In this document: piece by piece, positions 54,805 through 63,871 of the stretch
Layout of the letters: each line of letters opens with the position of its first letter
Numbering within the stretch: position 1 is the first letter of the stretch
From: Variovorax beijingensis
GTDB lineage: Bacteria > Pseudomonadota > Gammaproteobacteria > Burkholderiales > Burkholderiaceae_C
DNA: 64,000 nt
NCBI RefSeq assembly: GCF_003951285.1
Contig: NZ_RXFQ01000006.1
Coordinates: 248,001-312,000, forward strand
Reading direction: 5' to 3'
Program-made: the position numbers and the translations under genes
The notes under the pieces: generated by a model
The model's database searches: none
Seen by the model: the letters and a program-made list of their open reading frames with translations, nothing else
Told to the model about the DNA's origin: nothing

Positions 54805-54841
54805 GTGCACAGGCTGGGGGAGCACCCGGCGCCCTGTGCAC
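54805..54841 (-). promoter_or_regulatory. Intercistronic stem-loop between FAD oxidase and substrate-binding protein genes
   Basis: 9-bp perfect arms GTGCACAGG (54805-54813) and CCTGTGCAC (54833-54841) with a 19-nt GC-rich loop. No U-run. Such hairpins before binding-protein genes often protect the downstream mRNA and raise its level over the membrane components. Confidence 0.5.
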
Positions 54842-54936
54842 GAGGAACGCTGCGCTTGTGCAGGCGGATCAAGCGCTGCGCCCCTGAACAAAGCATCGAA
54901 CTCCCAATGCGATGAAGAGAAAAGCCGGGTTTCATT

Positions 54937-56316
54937 TCAGCGCTCGACGGCCATGTCGGCATGCCAGCCGCGCGTCTTGCCGGGGTTCATCAAACCCATC
55001 GGGTCGCTGCGCTTCTTGAATTCGATCTGCTGCGTGTCGATGGTCTTCATGCCGCCGTCCTCGATGGTGACGACGTGCGGGTTGAAGATCCTGCAGCCGC
55101 CCTGCGATTCGATCTCGCGGATCACTTCGTACTGGTGGGCCTCGCCCTTCCAGCGCACCAGCAGGATGCCGAAGGTGCCGCATTCGCCGCCCGCGCGTGC
55201 GAAGTCCTGGTGCTGCAGCACGTCGTCGCCGAAGATTTCGAGGTGGCGCTCGACCACGGCCGGGTCGAACGGCTGGGCGTAGGCCACCTGCAGGTAGGTC
55301 CAGCCGCGATCGGCCTTCAGCGCCTGCAGCGTCGTGTGGTTGAACGCGCATTCGTAGGCGGGCGGCAGGCCCTCGGCGAGCAGTTCGGCCTCGGTGCCGG
55401 CAACGGAGATCGTGCCGCCGTGCGCGTCGGCGAGCGCGCGGAAGTCCGCCATCGACGCGGGCGAGACCATGGTGAACACCGCATGCCGGTCGCGCGGAAA
55501 GCGGTCGCGCATCGCCGTGTAGTAGGGCGAGAAGCGCGCCTCGACCGTCGAAAGGAGAAAGATGTCGAGCGCGGGCGCCTGCGCCGCAATGCCGAAGTCG
55601 AGTGCGCCGCGGTAGGTCTCGAAGAGCACAGTGCAGTGCACCCACTCGACGGCCGGGCTCAGGGCCACTTCCACGTCGAGGATCACGCCGTTGGTGCCGT
55701 AGGCGTGGTGCACCTGCTGGATCTCGTCGCCGTGCAGTTCGATCACGCGCGGCTCGCGCTCCACCGTCATCACGCGCGCGTGCAGCAGGTTGCCGGGGTC
55801 GCGCAGGATGCCATGGCGGAACGAGCCGATGCCGCCGAAGCCGCCCGCGATGAAGCCGCCGATGGTGGCCACGTGCCAGGTCGAGGGCCACATGCGCAGG
55901 GCCTGTCCGGTTTCGCGGGCCATCAGGTCGATGTCGTGCATGCGCGCGCCGGCTTCGACGCGCATGCGGCCGTCCTGGATGTCGAGCACGCGGCACATCT
56001 GCGTCACGTCGAGCACGATGCCGCCTGCCAGCGGCACGCATTGGCCGTAGTTGCCGGTGCCGCCGGCGCGCACGGTGAGCGGCAGCTTCCACTTCGCGGC
56101 CACGGCCGCCGCCTGGCGCACATCGTCCTCGGTGCTGACCTTGACGACGAGGTCGGCCATGCAGCCCGCGAGCTGCGCAGTGAGGATGGGGCTGTACCAG
56201 TAGAAGTCCTTCGACAGCTGTCTGCGCTGGCCGGGCGCGGTGATCAGGTTGAGGCCGCGCAGGCCGGCGCGCACGGCGTCCCAATCGACGGCAGGCACGA
56301 TGGTCCTAGCGTTCAC
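54937..56316 (-). CDS. FAD-linked oxidoreductase (PCMH/FAD_binding_4 type)
   Basis: 459 aa. FAD-binding PCMH domain, with LPLTVRAGGTGNYGQCVPLAGGIVLDVTQM and IGGFIAGGFGGIGSFRHGIL contacting FAD. The C-terminal end FKKRSDPMGLMNPGKTRGW is the family closing motif. No covalent His-FAD motif (HH) is obvious. Oxidises alcohols, hydroxy acids or amines with FAD. Its start overlaps the permease gene by 11 bp, so it belongs to the transport operon and probably acts on the imported compound. Confidence 0.85.
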   Translation of the reverse strand: MNARTIVPAVDWDAVRAGLRGLNLITAPGQRRQLSKDFYWYSPILTAQLAGCMADLVVKVSTEDDVRQAAAVAAKWKLPLTVRAGGTGNYGQCVPLAGGIVLDVTQMCRVLDIQDGRMRVEAGARMHDIDLMARETGQALRMWPSTWHVATIGGFIAGGFGGIGSFRHGILRDPGNLLHARVMTVEREPRVIELHGDEIQQVHHAYGTNGVILDVEVALSPAVEWVHCTVLFETYRGALDFGIAAQAPALDIFLLSTVEARFSPYYTAMRDRFPRDRHAVFTMVSPASMADFRALADAHGGTISVAGTEAELLAEGLPPAYECAFNHTTLQALKADRGWTYLQVAYAQPFDPAVVERHLEIFGDDVLQHQDFARAGGECGTFGILLVRWKGEAHQYEVIREIESQGGCRIFNPHVVTIEDGGMKTIDTQQIEFKKRSDPMGLMNPGKTRGWHADMAVER

Positions 56317-57199
56317 GGCGCATTTCGCTTTCGTGCCAGTGCCCGAGCACCAGCCGCGACAGGGCCGCGAACACGATGAAGATCACGATACCGAGCAACG
56401 ACACCAGCAGCAGCGCCGCGAACATCATCGGGATCTCGGTGCGGAAGCTCGATTCGAGGATGCGCGAGGCCAGCCCCGTCTCCTTGCCTGCCGTGCCGGC
56501 CGTGAATTCGGCCACCACCGCGCCGATCAGGCTCAGCCCGCCCGCGATCTTCAGGCCCGCCATGAAGTACGGCAGCGCGCTCGGCGCGAGCAGGTAGCGG
56601 AAGGTCTGCCACGGCGAGGCCTTGTAGAGCTGGAACAGGTCGCGCAGGTTGCTGTCGGCGCTTTTCAGGCCGATGACGGTGTTCGACAGGATCGGGAAGA
56701 AGGCCACGATCCACGCGCACAGCAGGAGCGCCGCGGTGGTGCTCGACACGTAGATCAGTATCAGCGGCGCGATCGCGATGATCGGCGTCACCTGCAGGAT
56801 CACGGCGATCGGGAACAGGCCGATCTCCACCCACTTGAAGAGCGCGAAGGCAATCGCCAGCAGCACGCCGCCCACGATGGCCGCGCCGAGCGCGAGCAGC
56901 GTGAGCTTCACCGTGAACCACAGCGCGCTGGAGAGCGAGCCCCAGTTGTCGAACAGCGTGCGAAGAATGAGCGAGGGCGCGGGCAGGATGTAGTGCGGGA
57001 TGTTGTTGGCGCGCACCATCCATTCCCAGGCCAGCAGCAGCGCGATGACGATGCCCGCGGGCACCGCGATGCGCAGCATCGATTCGCGCCGGCGCACCTT
57101 GTCTTCGTGCGCGCGCAGCGTGGCTTCGGAAGGCGCCGTGTCCGCATCGGCGAGCGCGGCGGGCTCAGTGATCGATGTCGATGCCATGCAGGGCTCCAT
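56306..57199 (-). CDS. ABC transporter permease, NitT/TauT (BPD_transp_1) family
   Basis: 297 aa from ATG 57199, or 293 from ATG 57187. About six membrane helices; EAA-like coupling loop GLKSADSNLRDLFQLYKASPWQTFRYLLAPSALPYFMAGLKIA. Long cytoplasmic N-terminus. Overlaps the ATPase gene by 35 bp and the FAD oxidase gene by 11 bp. Confidence 0.93.
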   Translation of the reverse strand: MEPCMASTSITEPAALADADTAPSEATLRAHEDKVRRRESMLRIAVPAGIVIALLLAWEWMVRANNIPHYILPAPSLILRTLFDNWGSLSSALWFTVKLTLLALGAAIVGGVLLAIAFALFKWVEIGLFPIAVILQVTPIIAIAPLILIYVSSTTAALLLCAWIVAFFPILSNTVIGLKSADSNLRDLFQLYKASPWQTFRYLLAPSALPYFMAGLKIAGGLSLIGAVVAEFTAGTAGKETGLASRILESSFRTEIPMMFAALLLVSLLGIVIFIVFAALSRLVLGHWHESEMRRER

Positions 57200-57974
57200 G
57201 CAGGGATTGCGACACGGCGGTGCAGTGCGCGTTGTAGCGGCTCGAGGTGCGGAATTCCTCGCCGCGCGGATAGGGCTCGTCGATGCGGATCTCGTCGATC
57301 ACGCGGCCCGGGCGCGCGGCCATCACCACGATGCGGTTCGAGAGGTACACCGACTCGTAGACGCTGTGCGTGACGAACACCACCGAGAAGCGGTGCTCGC
57401 GCCAGATCGCGAGCAGGTCGTTGTTGAGCTTGATGCGCGTCATCTCGTCGAGCGCGGCAAAGGGCTCGTCCATCAGCAGGAGGCGTGGATGCGTGACCAG
57501 CGCGCGCGCGATCGACACGCGCATCTTCATGCCGCCCGAAAGCTCGCGCGGGTACACGTCGGAAAAGCGCGAGAGGCCGACCATCTCGAGCACCTGCTGC
57601 ACCACGGGCGCCGCCGCGTCGCGGCTCATGCCGGCGAGCTTGAGCGGCAGCCACACGTTGTCGAACACCTTGGCCCAGGGCATGAGCGTGGGCTCCTGGA
57701 ACACGAAACCCAGGTCGCGGTCGCTTTTGCTGTCCTTGGCCGCGCCGGTGCTGGCGCCCGACCAGTGCATGTCGCCCGAACTCAGGCGCGTGAGGCCGGC
57801 GATCAGCCGCAGCGCGGTGCTCTTGCCGCAGCCCGAGGGGCCGAGAAAGCTGATGAAGTCGTGCTCGCCGATGTCGAGCGTCATGCCCTGCAGCGCGAGC
57901 GTGCCGTTGGCAAAGCGCTTGCTGACGTGGCGCAGGCCGACCAGCGGCGGGGAAGAAGACGTGAGGCTTTCCAT
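57165..57974 (-). CDS. ABC transporter ATP-binding protein, NitT/TauT (SsuB/ThiZ) family
   Basis: 269 aa. Walker A GPSGCGKST, Q-loop FVFQEPTLMPWAKV, signature LSGGMKMRVSIARAL, Walker B LLLMDEPFAALDE and switch THSVYESVYLSNR. Pairs with the permease and the NMT1-like binding protein. The stop is 35 bp inside the permease gene. Confidence 0.95.
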   Translation of the reverse strand: MESLTSSSPPLVGLRHVSKRFANGTLALQGMTLDIGEHDFISFLGPSGCGKSTALRLIAGLTRLSSGDMHWSGASTGAAKDSKSDRDLGFVFQEPTLMPWAKVFDNVWLPLKLAGMSRDAAAPVVQQVLEMVGLSRFSDVYPRELSGGMKMRVSIARALVTHPRLLLMDEPFAALDEMTRIKLNNDLLAIWREHRFSVVFVTHSVYESVYLSNRIVVMAARPGRVIDEIRIDEPYPRGEEFRTSSRYNAHCTAVSQSLHGALHGIDIDH

Positions 57975-57985
57975 GGTCGGCGAGC

Positions 57986-58807
57986 CTAGCGCCAGGCGGG
58001 TTCGTTGGCGAGGCGCGACAGCGGAAAGCGGTCCACCTCCTGCAGCAGTTCAACGAAGCGCCGCCCCACGTGGTCGAGCACCGCGGCGCCCTTCCCGGCG
58101 GTGGCGCGCGTGGCGTCGCCGGCCGCGCCTGCGGGGTTGATGTCGTGCATCTGCCAGCCGAGCTTGCCGCTGGGGGTGATCGAGAGGAATTTGTTCTCGG
58201 CGGCCAGGTCTTCGGTCATCGAGTGGAAGTTCTGGAACCGGTCGCGGCGCACGTCGTCGGGCGCGAGGTGCAGCATCACCGAGCTTTCGAGGTCGCCGGC
58301 ATGGATGCCGTGCCGGCCTTCGTGCGCAGTGAAAAGCCCTTCGGGCAGGCCCAGCGTGTACCAGTTGGCGGCCACGACCATCATGCCGTGTTCCTCCCGC
58401 AGGTCGCGCGCCACGATGTCCATCACGCTCATCTGCCCGCCGTGGCTGTTGTAGAGCACCAGCTTGCGCACGCCGGCCTTCGCCACGCAGGCGCCGATGT
58501 CCTTCCACAGCGAGATCAGCGTGGTGGCCGAGACGGTGAGCGTGCCCGGGTAGCGCGAATGTTCGTTGCTCTTGCCGTAGGCCACGGTCGGCAGGAACAG
58601 CACCGGCAGGTCGTCGGGCAGGTGCGGCAGCGTGGCGTGCACCATGCCGTCGATGGTGGCGGTGTCGGTCGACATCGGCAGGTGGGGGCCGTGCTGCTCG
58701 GTCGCGCCCACCGGCAGCACGGCGATCAGCCGTTCGCGGTCCAGGCGGGAGAACTCTTCGCTGGTCAGGTCGGACCAGAAGCGGCTGCGCAGGGGGTGCG
58801 GGTTCAT
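57986..58807 (-). CDS. Creatininase-family amidohydrolase
   Basis: 273 aa. Creatininase metal motifs: LPVGATEQHGPHLPMSTD (Glu, His, Asp), YNSHGGQ and GIHAGDLESS (His, Glu). Members cleave cyclic or linear amides: creatinine, guanine-derived lactams, 3-dehydro-heterocycles and the MftE peptide. First gene of the leftward operon, 11 bp before the ATPase gene. Opening an imported cyclic amide is the likely job (inference); creatinine itself is not established. Confidence 0.9.
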   Translation of the reverse strand: MNPHPLRSRFWSDLTSEEFSRLDRERLIAVLPVGATEQHGPHLPMSTDTATIDGMVHATLPHLPDDLPVLFLPTVAYGKSNEHSRYPGTLTVSATTLISLWKDIGACVAKAGVRKLVLYNSHGGQMSVMDIVARDLREEHGMMVVAANWYTLGLPEGLFTAHEGRHGIHAGDLESSVMLHLAPDDVRRDRFQNFHSMTEDLAAENKFLSITPSGKLGWQMHDINPAGAAGDATRATAGKGAAVLDHVGRRFVELLQEVDRFPLSRLANEPAWR

Positions 58808-58848
58808 CGTGGCGTACCTCGTGGTGGGGCAACAGGGGCGGGATGATG

Positions 58849-58871
58849 AGCTAAATTATCCAATCGGTCAA
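58849..58871 (-). promoter_or_regulatory. Putative promoter and RutR-like operator of the creatininase-ABC operon
   Basis: Minus strand TTGACCGATTGGATAA (58856-58871) agrees with the RutR consensus TTGACCANNTGGTCAA at 11 of 14 defined positions. Its TTGACC half also serves as a -35 box; a CATCAT -10-like element sits 17 bp downstream. Binding here would block transcription. The RutR-like gene lies at the far end of the same locus. Confidence 0.65.
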
Positions 58872-59001
58872 AAAAAGATGGGTTGGCAATAACCCCCATG
58901 TCGCTGCCGCGTGAAATGCGGCGCCCACTTGATGGCGGCCTGCCTTGGGCATATAAGTCATTCATGGTTCCTTGACTCGTCGCAAGACGAAAGGGGGCGC
59001 T
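58872..59001. other. Remaining spacer before the oxidase operon
   Basis: Must hold the promoter of the rightward oxidase operon. I see no clear FNR (TTGAT-N4-ATCAA) box. A short hairpin GCCGC/GCGGC is at about 58907-58923. Confidence 0.3.
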
Positions 59002-59517
59002 ATGAAGAGGCGCATCTACTGGCTGATGCCGGACCTGGCGAGCGCCAGGCGGGCGATGGACGATCTGGTGTGGGCACGCGTCGACGCCGCGCACATTCAT
59101 TTCGCCGGACCGGAAGGCATGGACATGGCCGGGCTCCATGCAGCCAACGTGTGGCAAACCTCGGACCTCGTCCACGCAGCCAAGACCGGGTGGGTGGTCG
59201 GCAGTGCCTGCGGCATCGTCGTGGGCCTCGTGGCCGCGCTGCTGTTCCCGATCGTCGGCGACGGCCCCGAATGGGAAGTGGCTGTGCTGGTGGCCATCCT
59301 GGGTGGCGTGGTCGGCGCCTGGTCGGCCAGCATGATCGGCATTTCCATCCCGAGCCCCAGGCTGCAGCGTTTCGAGGGGGCCATCGCGCAGGGGCAGATC
59401 CTGCTGATGGTGGACTTGCCGCGTTCGCGCGTGCGGGACATCGAGGCGCTGCTGCGCTCCGCGCATCCCGAAGCCCGGTTCGAGGGCGAAGAGCCGCAAG
59501 TCCCGGCGTTTCTCTGA
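59002..59517 (+). CDS. Predicted membrane protein of the cytochrome oxidase operon (DUF1269-like)
   Basis: 171 aa from ATG 59002. N-terminal MKRRIYWLMPDLASARRAMDDL is a small alpha/beta domain; two membrane helices follow (TGWVVGSACGIVVGLVAALLF and EVAVLVAILGGVVGAWSASM), then a short soluble domain (ILLMVDLPRSRVRDIEALL). The layout resembles DUF1269/YtxH-type proteins of unknown function. It precedes coxB by 44 bp and probably belongs to the operon, perhaps in assembly or regulation. Confidence 0.7.
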   Translation: MKRRIYWLMPDLASARRAMDDLVWARVDAAHIHFAGPEGMDMAGLHAANVWQTSDLVHAAKTGWVVGSACGIVVGLVAALLFPIVGDGPEWEVAVLVAILGGVVGAWSASMIGISIPSPRLQRFEGAIAQGQILLMVDLPRSRVRDIEALLRSAHPEARFEGEEPQVPAFL

Positions 59518-59561
59518 CGCGCGCACGAGCCCCGAAACCATGCCGAGCCGAGGGAGCGCAC

Positions 59562-60707
59562 ATGACCATGGCCGTTGCCCTGTTGCTCATCGTGGCCGGC
59601 TCGGTGCTGTTTCACGTCTTCAATCCGTGGTGGACGACGCCCCTTGCCTCGAACTGGAAGCTGATGGACGACACCCTTGGCATCACGCTGGCGATCACGG
59701 GCATCTTCTTCATTGTCATCAACCTGTTCATCGCCTACATGCTGGTGCGCTTTCGCCACCGCGCGGGGCAGCGCGCGGCGCATGAGCCCGAGAACAGGAA
59801 GCTCGAGCGCTGGCTGATCGGCGGCACCACCGTCGCCATCATGGCGCTGCTGGCGCCCGGTCTCCTGGTGTACGCGAACTATGTCAGGGAGCCCCGCGAT
59901 GCGCTCGTGCTGGAGGTGCTGGCTCAGCAATGGCAATGGCGCTTCCGCTTTCCGGGCGAGGACGGCAAGCTGGGCGCGACCGATGCGCGCTTCTTCAGCG
60001 CCACCAATCCGTTCGGGATCGATCCCGTCGACCGGGCCGGGCAGGACGATCTGCTCATCGCCGGCGACGAGGTGCATCTGCCGCTCGGCAAGCCGGTGCT
60101 GGTGCTGATGCGTTCGAACGACGTGCTGCACGACTTCTTCGTGCCGAACTTTCGCGCCCGGATGAACACGGTGCCGGGGCAGGTCAGCCGCTTCTGGTTC
60201 ACGCCGACCGTCGCGGGCCGCTATGAAGCGCTGTGTGCGCAGCTGTGCGGCGTGGGCCATCCCAACATGCGCGGCTACGTGGTGGTGGAAGACCCGGCGA
60301 ACTACAAGGCCTGGCACGCGGCGCTGCCGACCTTCGCAAAGTCCCAGGCCAAGGCGCCCGAGGCCCCGGCCGGCGGCGATGCACGCGTGCAGCAGGGGCG
60401 CGCGCTGGCGGACAGCAAGGGCTGCGTGGCCTGCCACACGATCGACGGCAGCCCGCGCGTCGGGCCGACCTGGAAGGGCCTGTACGGCAAGACCGAAACC
60501 ATGGCGGACGGCTCCACCGCGCTGGTCGACGAAGCCTTCCTGCGCAGCTTCATCCGCGACCCGCAGGCCCGCCACGTGAAGGGCTTCCCGCCGGTCATGC
60601 CCAAGGTCGAGTTGAGCGATGAAGAACTGGCCGCGCTGGTGGCCTATATCCAGAGTCTGGGCAGTCCGCCGGCGCAGGCTGCCGCCGAACAGAAGGCTGT
60701 GCGATGA
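59562..60707 (+). CDS. coxB: Cytochrome c oxidase subunit II fused to cytochrome c
   Basis: 381 aa. Two N-terminal membrane helices, then the cupredoxin domain with the CuA ligands in CAQLCGVGHPNM (Cys, Cys, His, Met). A C-terminal c-type cytochrome domain carries GCVACHTI and a later Met (PPVMPKVELSDEELAALVAYI). The fused heme c makes this a caa3-type oxidase that receives electrons from soluble cytochrome c. Overlaps coxA by 4 bp. Confidence 0.95.
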   Translation: MTMAVALLLIVAGSVLFHVFNPWWTTPLASNWKLMDDTLGITLAITGIFFIVINLFIAYMLVRFRHRAGQRAAHEPENRKLERWLIGGTTVAIMALLAPGLLVYANYVREPRDALVLEVLAQQWQWRFRFPGEDGKLGATDARFFSATNPFGIDPVDRAGQDDLLIAGDEVHLPLGKPVLVLMRSNDVLHDFFVPNFRARMNTVPGQVSRFWFTPTVAGRYEALCAQLCGVGHPNMRGYVVVEDPANYKAWHAALPTFAKSQAKAPEAPAGGDARVQQGRALADSKGCVACHTIDGSPRVGPTWKGLYGKTETMADGSTALVDEAFLRSFIRDPQARHVKGFPPVMPKVELSDEELAALVAYIQSLGSPPAQAAAEQKAVR

Positions 60708-62518
60708 ACTCTCCTTCGCCCACGGGACACGCCATGTCCCACGCCGACCACGCCGACGACGCCGACGACGCAGGGCACCCCGCGCCGCGGAGTTTCCTGA
60801 CCCGCTACGTCTGGAGCCAGGACCACAAGGTGATCGCGGTCCAGTACGCCTGCACCGCCATCGCGGTGGGCGTGGTGGGCGTGGTGCTGTCCAACCTGAT
60901 GCGGCTGCAGCTCGGCTTTCCGGGCCAGTTCGAGTTCATCAACGCCGAGCGCTACTACCAGTTCGTGACCATGCACGGGATGATCATGGTGATCTACCTG
61001 CTCACGGCGCTGTTCCTCGGCGGCTTCGGCAACTACCTGATTCCGCTGATGGTGGGAGCGCGGGACATGGTCTTTCCCTATCTCAACATGCTGAGCTTCT
61101 GGGTCTACCTGCTGTCGGTGGTGGTCCTGATGGCGAGCTTCTTCGTCGCGGGCGGTCCCACCGGCGCGGGCTGGACGCTGTATCCACCGCAGTCGATCCT
61201 GCCCGGCACGCCGGGCCATGCGGGCGGCATCGTGCTGATGCTGGTGTCGCTGGTCATCTTCATCGTGGCGACCACGATGGGCGGCCTCAACTATGTGACC
61301 ACCGTGCTGCAGGCGCGCTGCGAAGGCATGACGCTGCTGCGCATGCCGCTCACGGTGTGGGGCATCTTCGTTGCCACCATCCTCGCGCTGCTCGGCTTCC
61401 CGGCGCTGTTCGTGAGCGGCGTGATGCTGCTGCTCGACCGGACGGTGGGCACCAGCTTCTTCATGCCGGCGCTGGTGTCGATGGGCCAGCTGACGGGCTA
61501 CAAGGGCGGCAGCCCGCTGCTGTTCCAGCACCTGTTCTGGTTCTTCGGCCATCCCGAGGTCTACATCGTGGCGCTGCCGGCCTTCGGCATCGTGTCCGAC
61601 CTGATCAGCGTGCACGCGCGCAAGTGCATCTTCGGCTACCGCATGATGGTGTGGGCCATCGTGGCCATCGGCGCGCTCAGCGTGGTGGTGTGGGCGCACC
61701 ACATGTTCGTGAGCGGCATGAATCCGTACTTCGGCTTTTTCTTCGCGACCACCACGCTGATCATCGCGGTGCCCACCGCGATCAAGGTCTACAACTGGAT
61801 CCTGACGCTGTGGCGCGGCGACATCCACCTGACGGTGCCGATGCTGTTCGCGCTGGCCTTCCTGTGCACCTTCCTGATCGGCGGGCTGACTGGCCTGTTC
61901 CTCGGCAACGTGAGCGTGGACATCCCGCTGTCCGGCACCTATTTCGTGGTGGCGCACTTCCACATGGTGATGGGCGTGGCGCCGCTCCTGGTGGTGTTCG
62001 GCGGCATCTACCACTGGTTTCCCAAGGTCACCGGCCGCATGCTGGACGACCGGCTCGGCCGGCTGCATTTCTGGATCACCTTCCTCGGCACCTACGCGAT
62101 CTATTTTCCGATGCACTACCTGGGCGTGCTGGGCATGCCGCGGCGCTACTACAACTTCGACGGCTACAAGTTCATTCCGCCATCGGCGTTCAGCATGAAT
62201 GAATTCATCACCGTGGTCGCGCTGATCGTCGGCGCGGCGCAGCTGCTGTTCATCATCAACCTCGCCTGGAGCGCCTGGCGCGGCCGGCCGGCCGACGCCA
62301 ATCCATGGCGTGCTGCCTCGCTCGAATGGCAGACGCCCGCCACGCCGCCGGGCCACGGCAACTGGGGGCCGCGGCTGCCGGTGGTCTACCGGTGGGCCTA
62401 CGCCTATGGGGAGCCGGGTGCGGCGGAGGATTTCATCGCGCAGAACACGCCGCCGGAAGCCGGGCCCGGGGAGCCCGAGCCAGAGGGCCAGAGCGAGGTC
62501 CGGGGAGCACCGGCATGA
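60704..62518 (+). CDS. coxA: Cytochrome c oxidase subunit I
   Basis: 604 aa, twelve or more membrane helices. Heme-copper core: heme-a ligands in TMHGMIMVIYL and AHFHMVMGVAP, CuB/Tyr block FWFFGHPEVYIVALPAFGIVSD (cross-linked His-Tyr pair), VVWAHHMFVSGM. An N-terminal His/Asp-rich leader (HADHADDADDAGH) is unusual and could bind metal. D- and K-channel residues were not checked one by one. Confidence 0.97.
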   Translation: MNSPSPTGHAMSHADHADDADDAGHPAPRSFLTRYVWSQDHKVIAVQYACTAIAVGVVGVVLSNLMRLQLGFPGQFEFINAERYYQFVTMHGMIMVIYLLTALFLGGFGNYLIPLMVGARDMVFPYLNMLSFWVYLLSVVVLMASFFVAGGPTGAGWTLYPPQSILPGTPGHAGGIVLMLVSLVIFIVATTMGGLNYVTTVLQARCEGMTLLRMPLTVWGIFVATILALLGFPALFVSGVMLLLDRTVGTSFFMPALVSMGQLTGYKGGSPLLFQHLFWFFGHPEVYIVALPAFGIVSDLISVHARKCIFGYRMMVWAIVAIGALSVVVWAHHMFVSGMNPYFGFFFATTTLIIAVPTAIKVYNWILTLWRGDIHLTVPMLFALAFLCTFLIGGLTGLFLGNVSVDIPLSGTYFVVAHFHMVMGVAPLLVVFGGIYHWFPKVTGRMLDDRLGRLHFWITFLGTYAIYFPMHYLGVLGMPRRYYNFDGYKFIPPSAFSMNEFITVVALIVGAAQLLFIINLAWSAWRGRPADANPWRAASLEWQTPATPPGHGNWGPRLPVVYRWAYAYGEPGAAEDFIAQNTPPEAGPGEPEPEGQSEVRGAPA

Positions 62519-63144
62519 TTTCAGGAGCCGCTTTGAGCATCCGCGGTGCCGGCCGCGGCCATGGCCGCGCCCGCGATCCGCATGCGAGCGCGGCCGGCAT
62601 CGGCCTGTGGGTCTTCATGGGCGTGGTGACCGCGTTGTTCTCCCTCTTCATCGTGGCCTACGTGATGCGCATGAGCGGCGGCGATGCGATGACCATCGCG
62701 CTGCCGTGGCAGCTGTGGCTCAGCACGGCGCTGCTGGTGGCGGGCAGCGTGGCGCTGCAGGGCGCCGGCGCCGCTTCGCGCGGTCCCGGCCCGGTGCGGG
62801 CCCGTCGCCTGCTGCTGGCGGGTGGTCTCTTCGCATTGGGCTTCCTGGCCGTGCAGCTGTGGGCCTGGCTGGCGCTGCTGAGCGCGCAGGTGATGCCGGC
62901 GGGCAATCCGGCGGGCAGCTTCTTCTACCTGTTGACGGCCATGCACGGGCTCCACCTCGCGGGCGGGCTGGTCGGGTGGGCCTGGACGGCGAACGCCGCC
63001 TGGCCCGATCCGGCCAGCTCCGCCTGGCGCATCGCGCTGTGCGCGCGCTACTGGCACTTCATGCTGGCGGTATGGCTGGTGCTGTTCGCGCTGCTGGGCT
63101 GGGTGACGCCGGAAGTGGCGCGCTTCATCTGCGGCACATCCTGA
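62515..63144 (+). CDS. Cytochrome c oxidase subunit III-like protein, N-terminal-divergent copy
   Basis: 209 aa with five or so membrane helices. Shows the subunit III end ALTAMHGLHLAGGLVGW and ARYWHFMLAVWLVLFALL, but the N-terminal half differs from standard CoxC. A second, more typical subunit III follows at 63156. Coupled to coxA by an ATGA overlap. Possibly an assembly-type or extra III subunit found in caa3 operons. Confidence 0.82.
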   Translation: MISGAALSIRGAGRGHGRARDPHASAAGIGLWVFMGVVTALFSLFIVAYVMRMSGGDAMTIALPWQLWLSTALLVAGSVALQGAGAASRGPGPVRARRLLLAGGLFALGFLAVQLWAWLALLSAQVMPAGNPAGSFFYLLTAMHGLHLAGGLVGWAWTANAAWPDPASSAWRIALCARYWHFMLAVWLVLFALLGWVTPEVARFICGTS

Positions 63145-63155
63145 GGAGGCATCTC

Positions 63156-63857
63156 GTGAACAACACCGCAACGATCGCAGCAGCGCCCTCGAGTCCGACC
63201 CTCGCCGCCAACGGCTGGCGCGGGCTGATTGCCGACTGGTCCTCCGACCGACAGGCGTTCCACGTCTCGTGGGGCAAGGCGATGATGTGGATCTTCCTGC
63301 TCAGCGACACCTTCGTCTTCAGCTGCTTCCTGACCGGCTACATGACGGTACGCATCTCGACCACGATGCCGTGGCCCAACCCGAGCGAGGTATTCGCGCT
63401 CCACGTGGGGGGCGCCGACATCCCGCTGCTGCTGATAGCGATCATGACCTTCGTGCTCATCACCAGCAGCGGGACGATGGCGATGGCCGTCAATTTCGCC
63501 TACCGCGGCGACCGCGTGAACGCCGCCACGCTGATGCTCGTGACCGCGACCTTCGGCGAACTCTTCGTCGGCATGCAGGCCTTCGAGTGGTCCAAGCTGA
63601 TCCTGGAGGAGGGCGTGCGGCCCTGGGGCAACCCGATGGGCGCGGCGCAGTTCGGCTCGGCCTTCTTCATGATCACGGGCTTCCATGGACTGCACGTGTC
63701 GGCGGGCGTGGTCTTCCTGTTCGTCGTGGCCTTCAAGCTGATGCGCGGCGACTACGAAAAGTCCGGCAACTACCAGATCGTCGAGATTGCCGGCCTGTAC
63801 TGGCACTTCGTGGACCTGGTGTGGGTGTTCATCTTTGCGCTGTTCTATCTCTGGTGA
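63156..63857 (+). CDS. coxC: Cytochrome c oxidase subunit III
   Basis: 233 aa from GTG 63156, supported by GAGGAGG 8 nt upstream; no ATG is suitable. Helices with WGKAMMWIFLLSDTFVFSCFLTGY, FGELFVGMQAFEWSKLI, FGSAFFMITGFHGLHVSAGVVFLF and IVEIAGLYWHFVDLVWVFIFALFYL, the classic C-terminus. Paralogue of the preceding gene. Confidence 0.94.
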   Translation: MNNTATIAAAPSSPTLAANGWRGLIADWSSDRQAFHVSWGKAMMWIFLLSDTFVFSCFLTGYMTVRISTTMPWPNPSEVFALHVGGADIPLLLIAIMTFVLITSSGTMAMAVNFAYRGDRVNAATLMLVTATFGELFVGMQAFEWSKLILEEGVRPWGNPMGAAQFGSAFFMITGFHGLHVSAGVVFLFVVAFKLMRGDYEKSGNYQIVEIAGLYWHFVDLVWVFIFALFYLW

Positions 63858-63871
63858 GGAGGAAGAAGATC

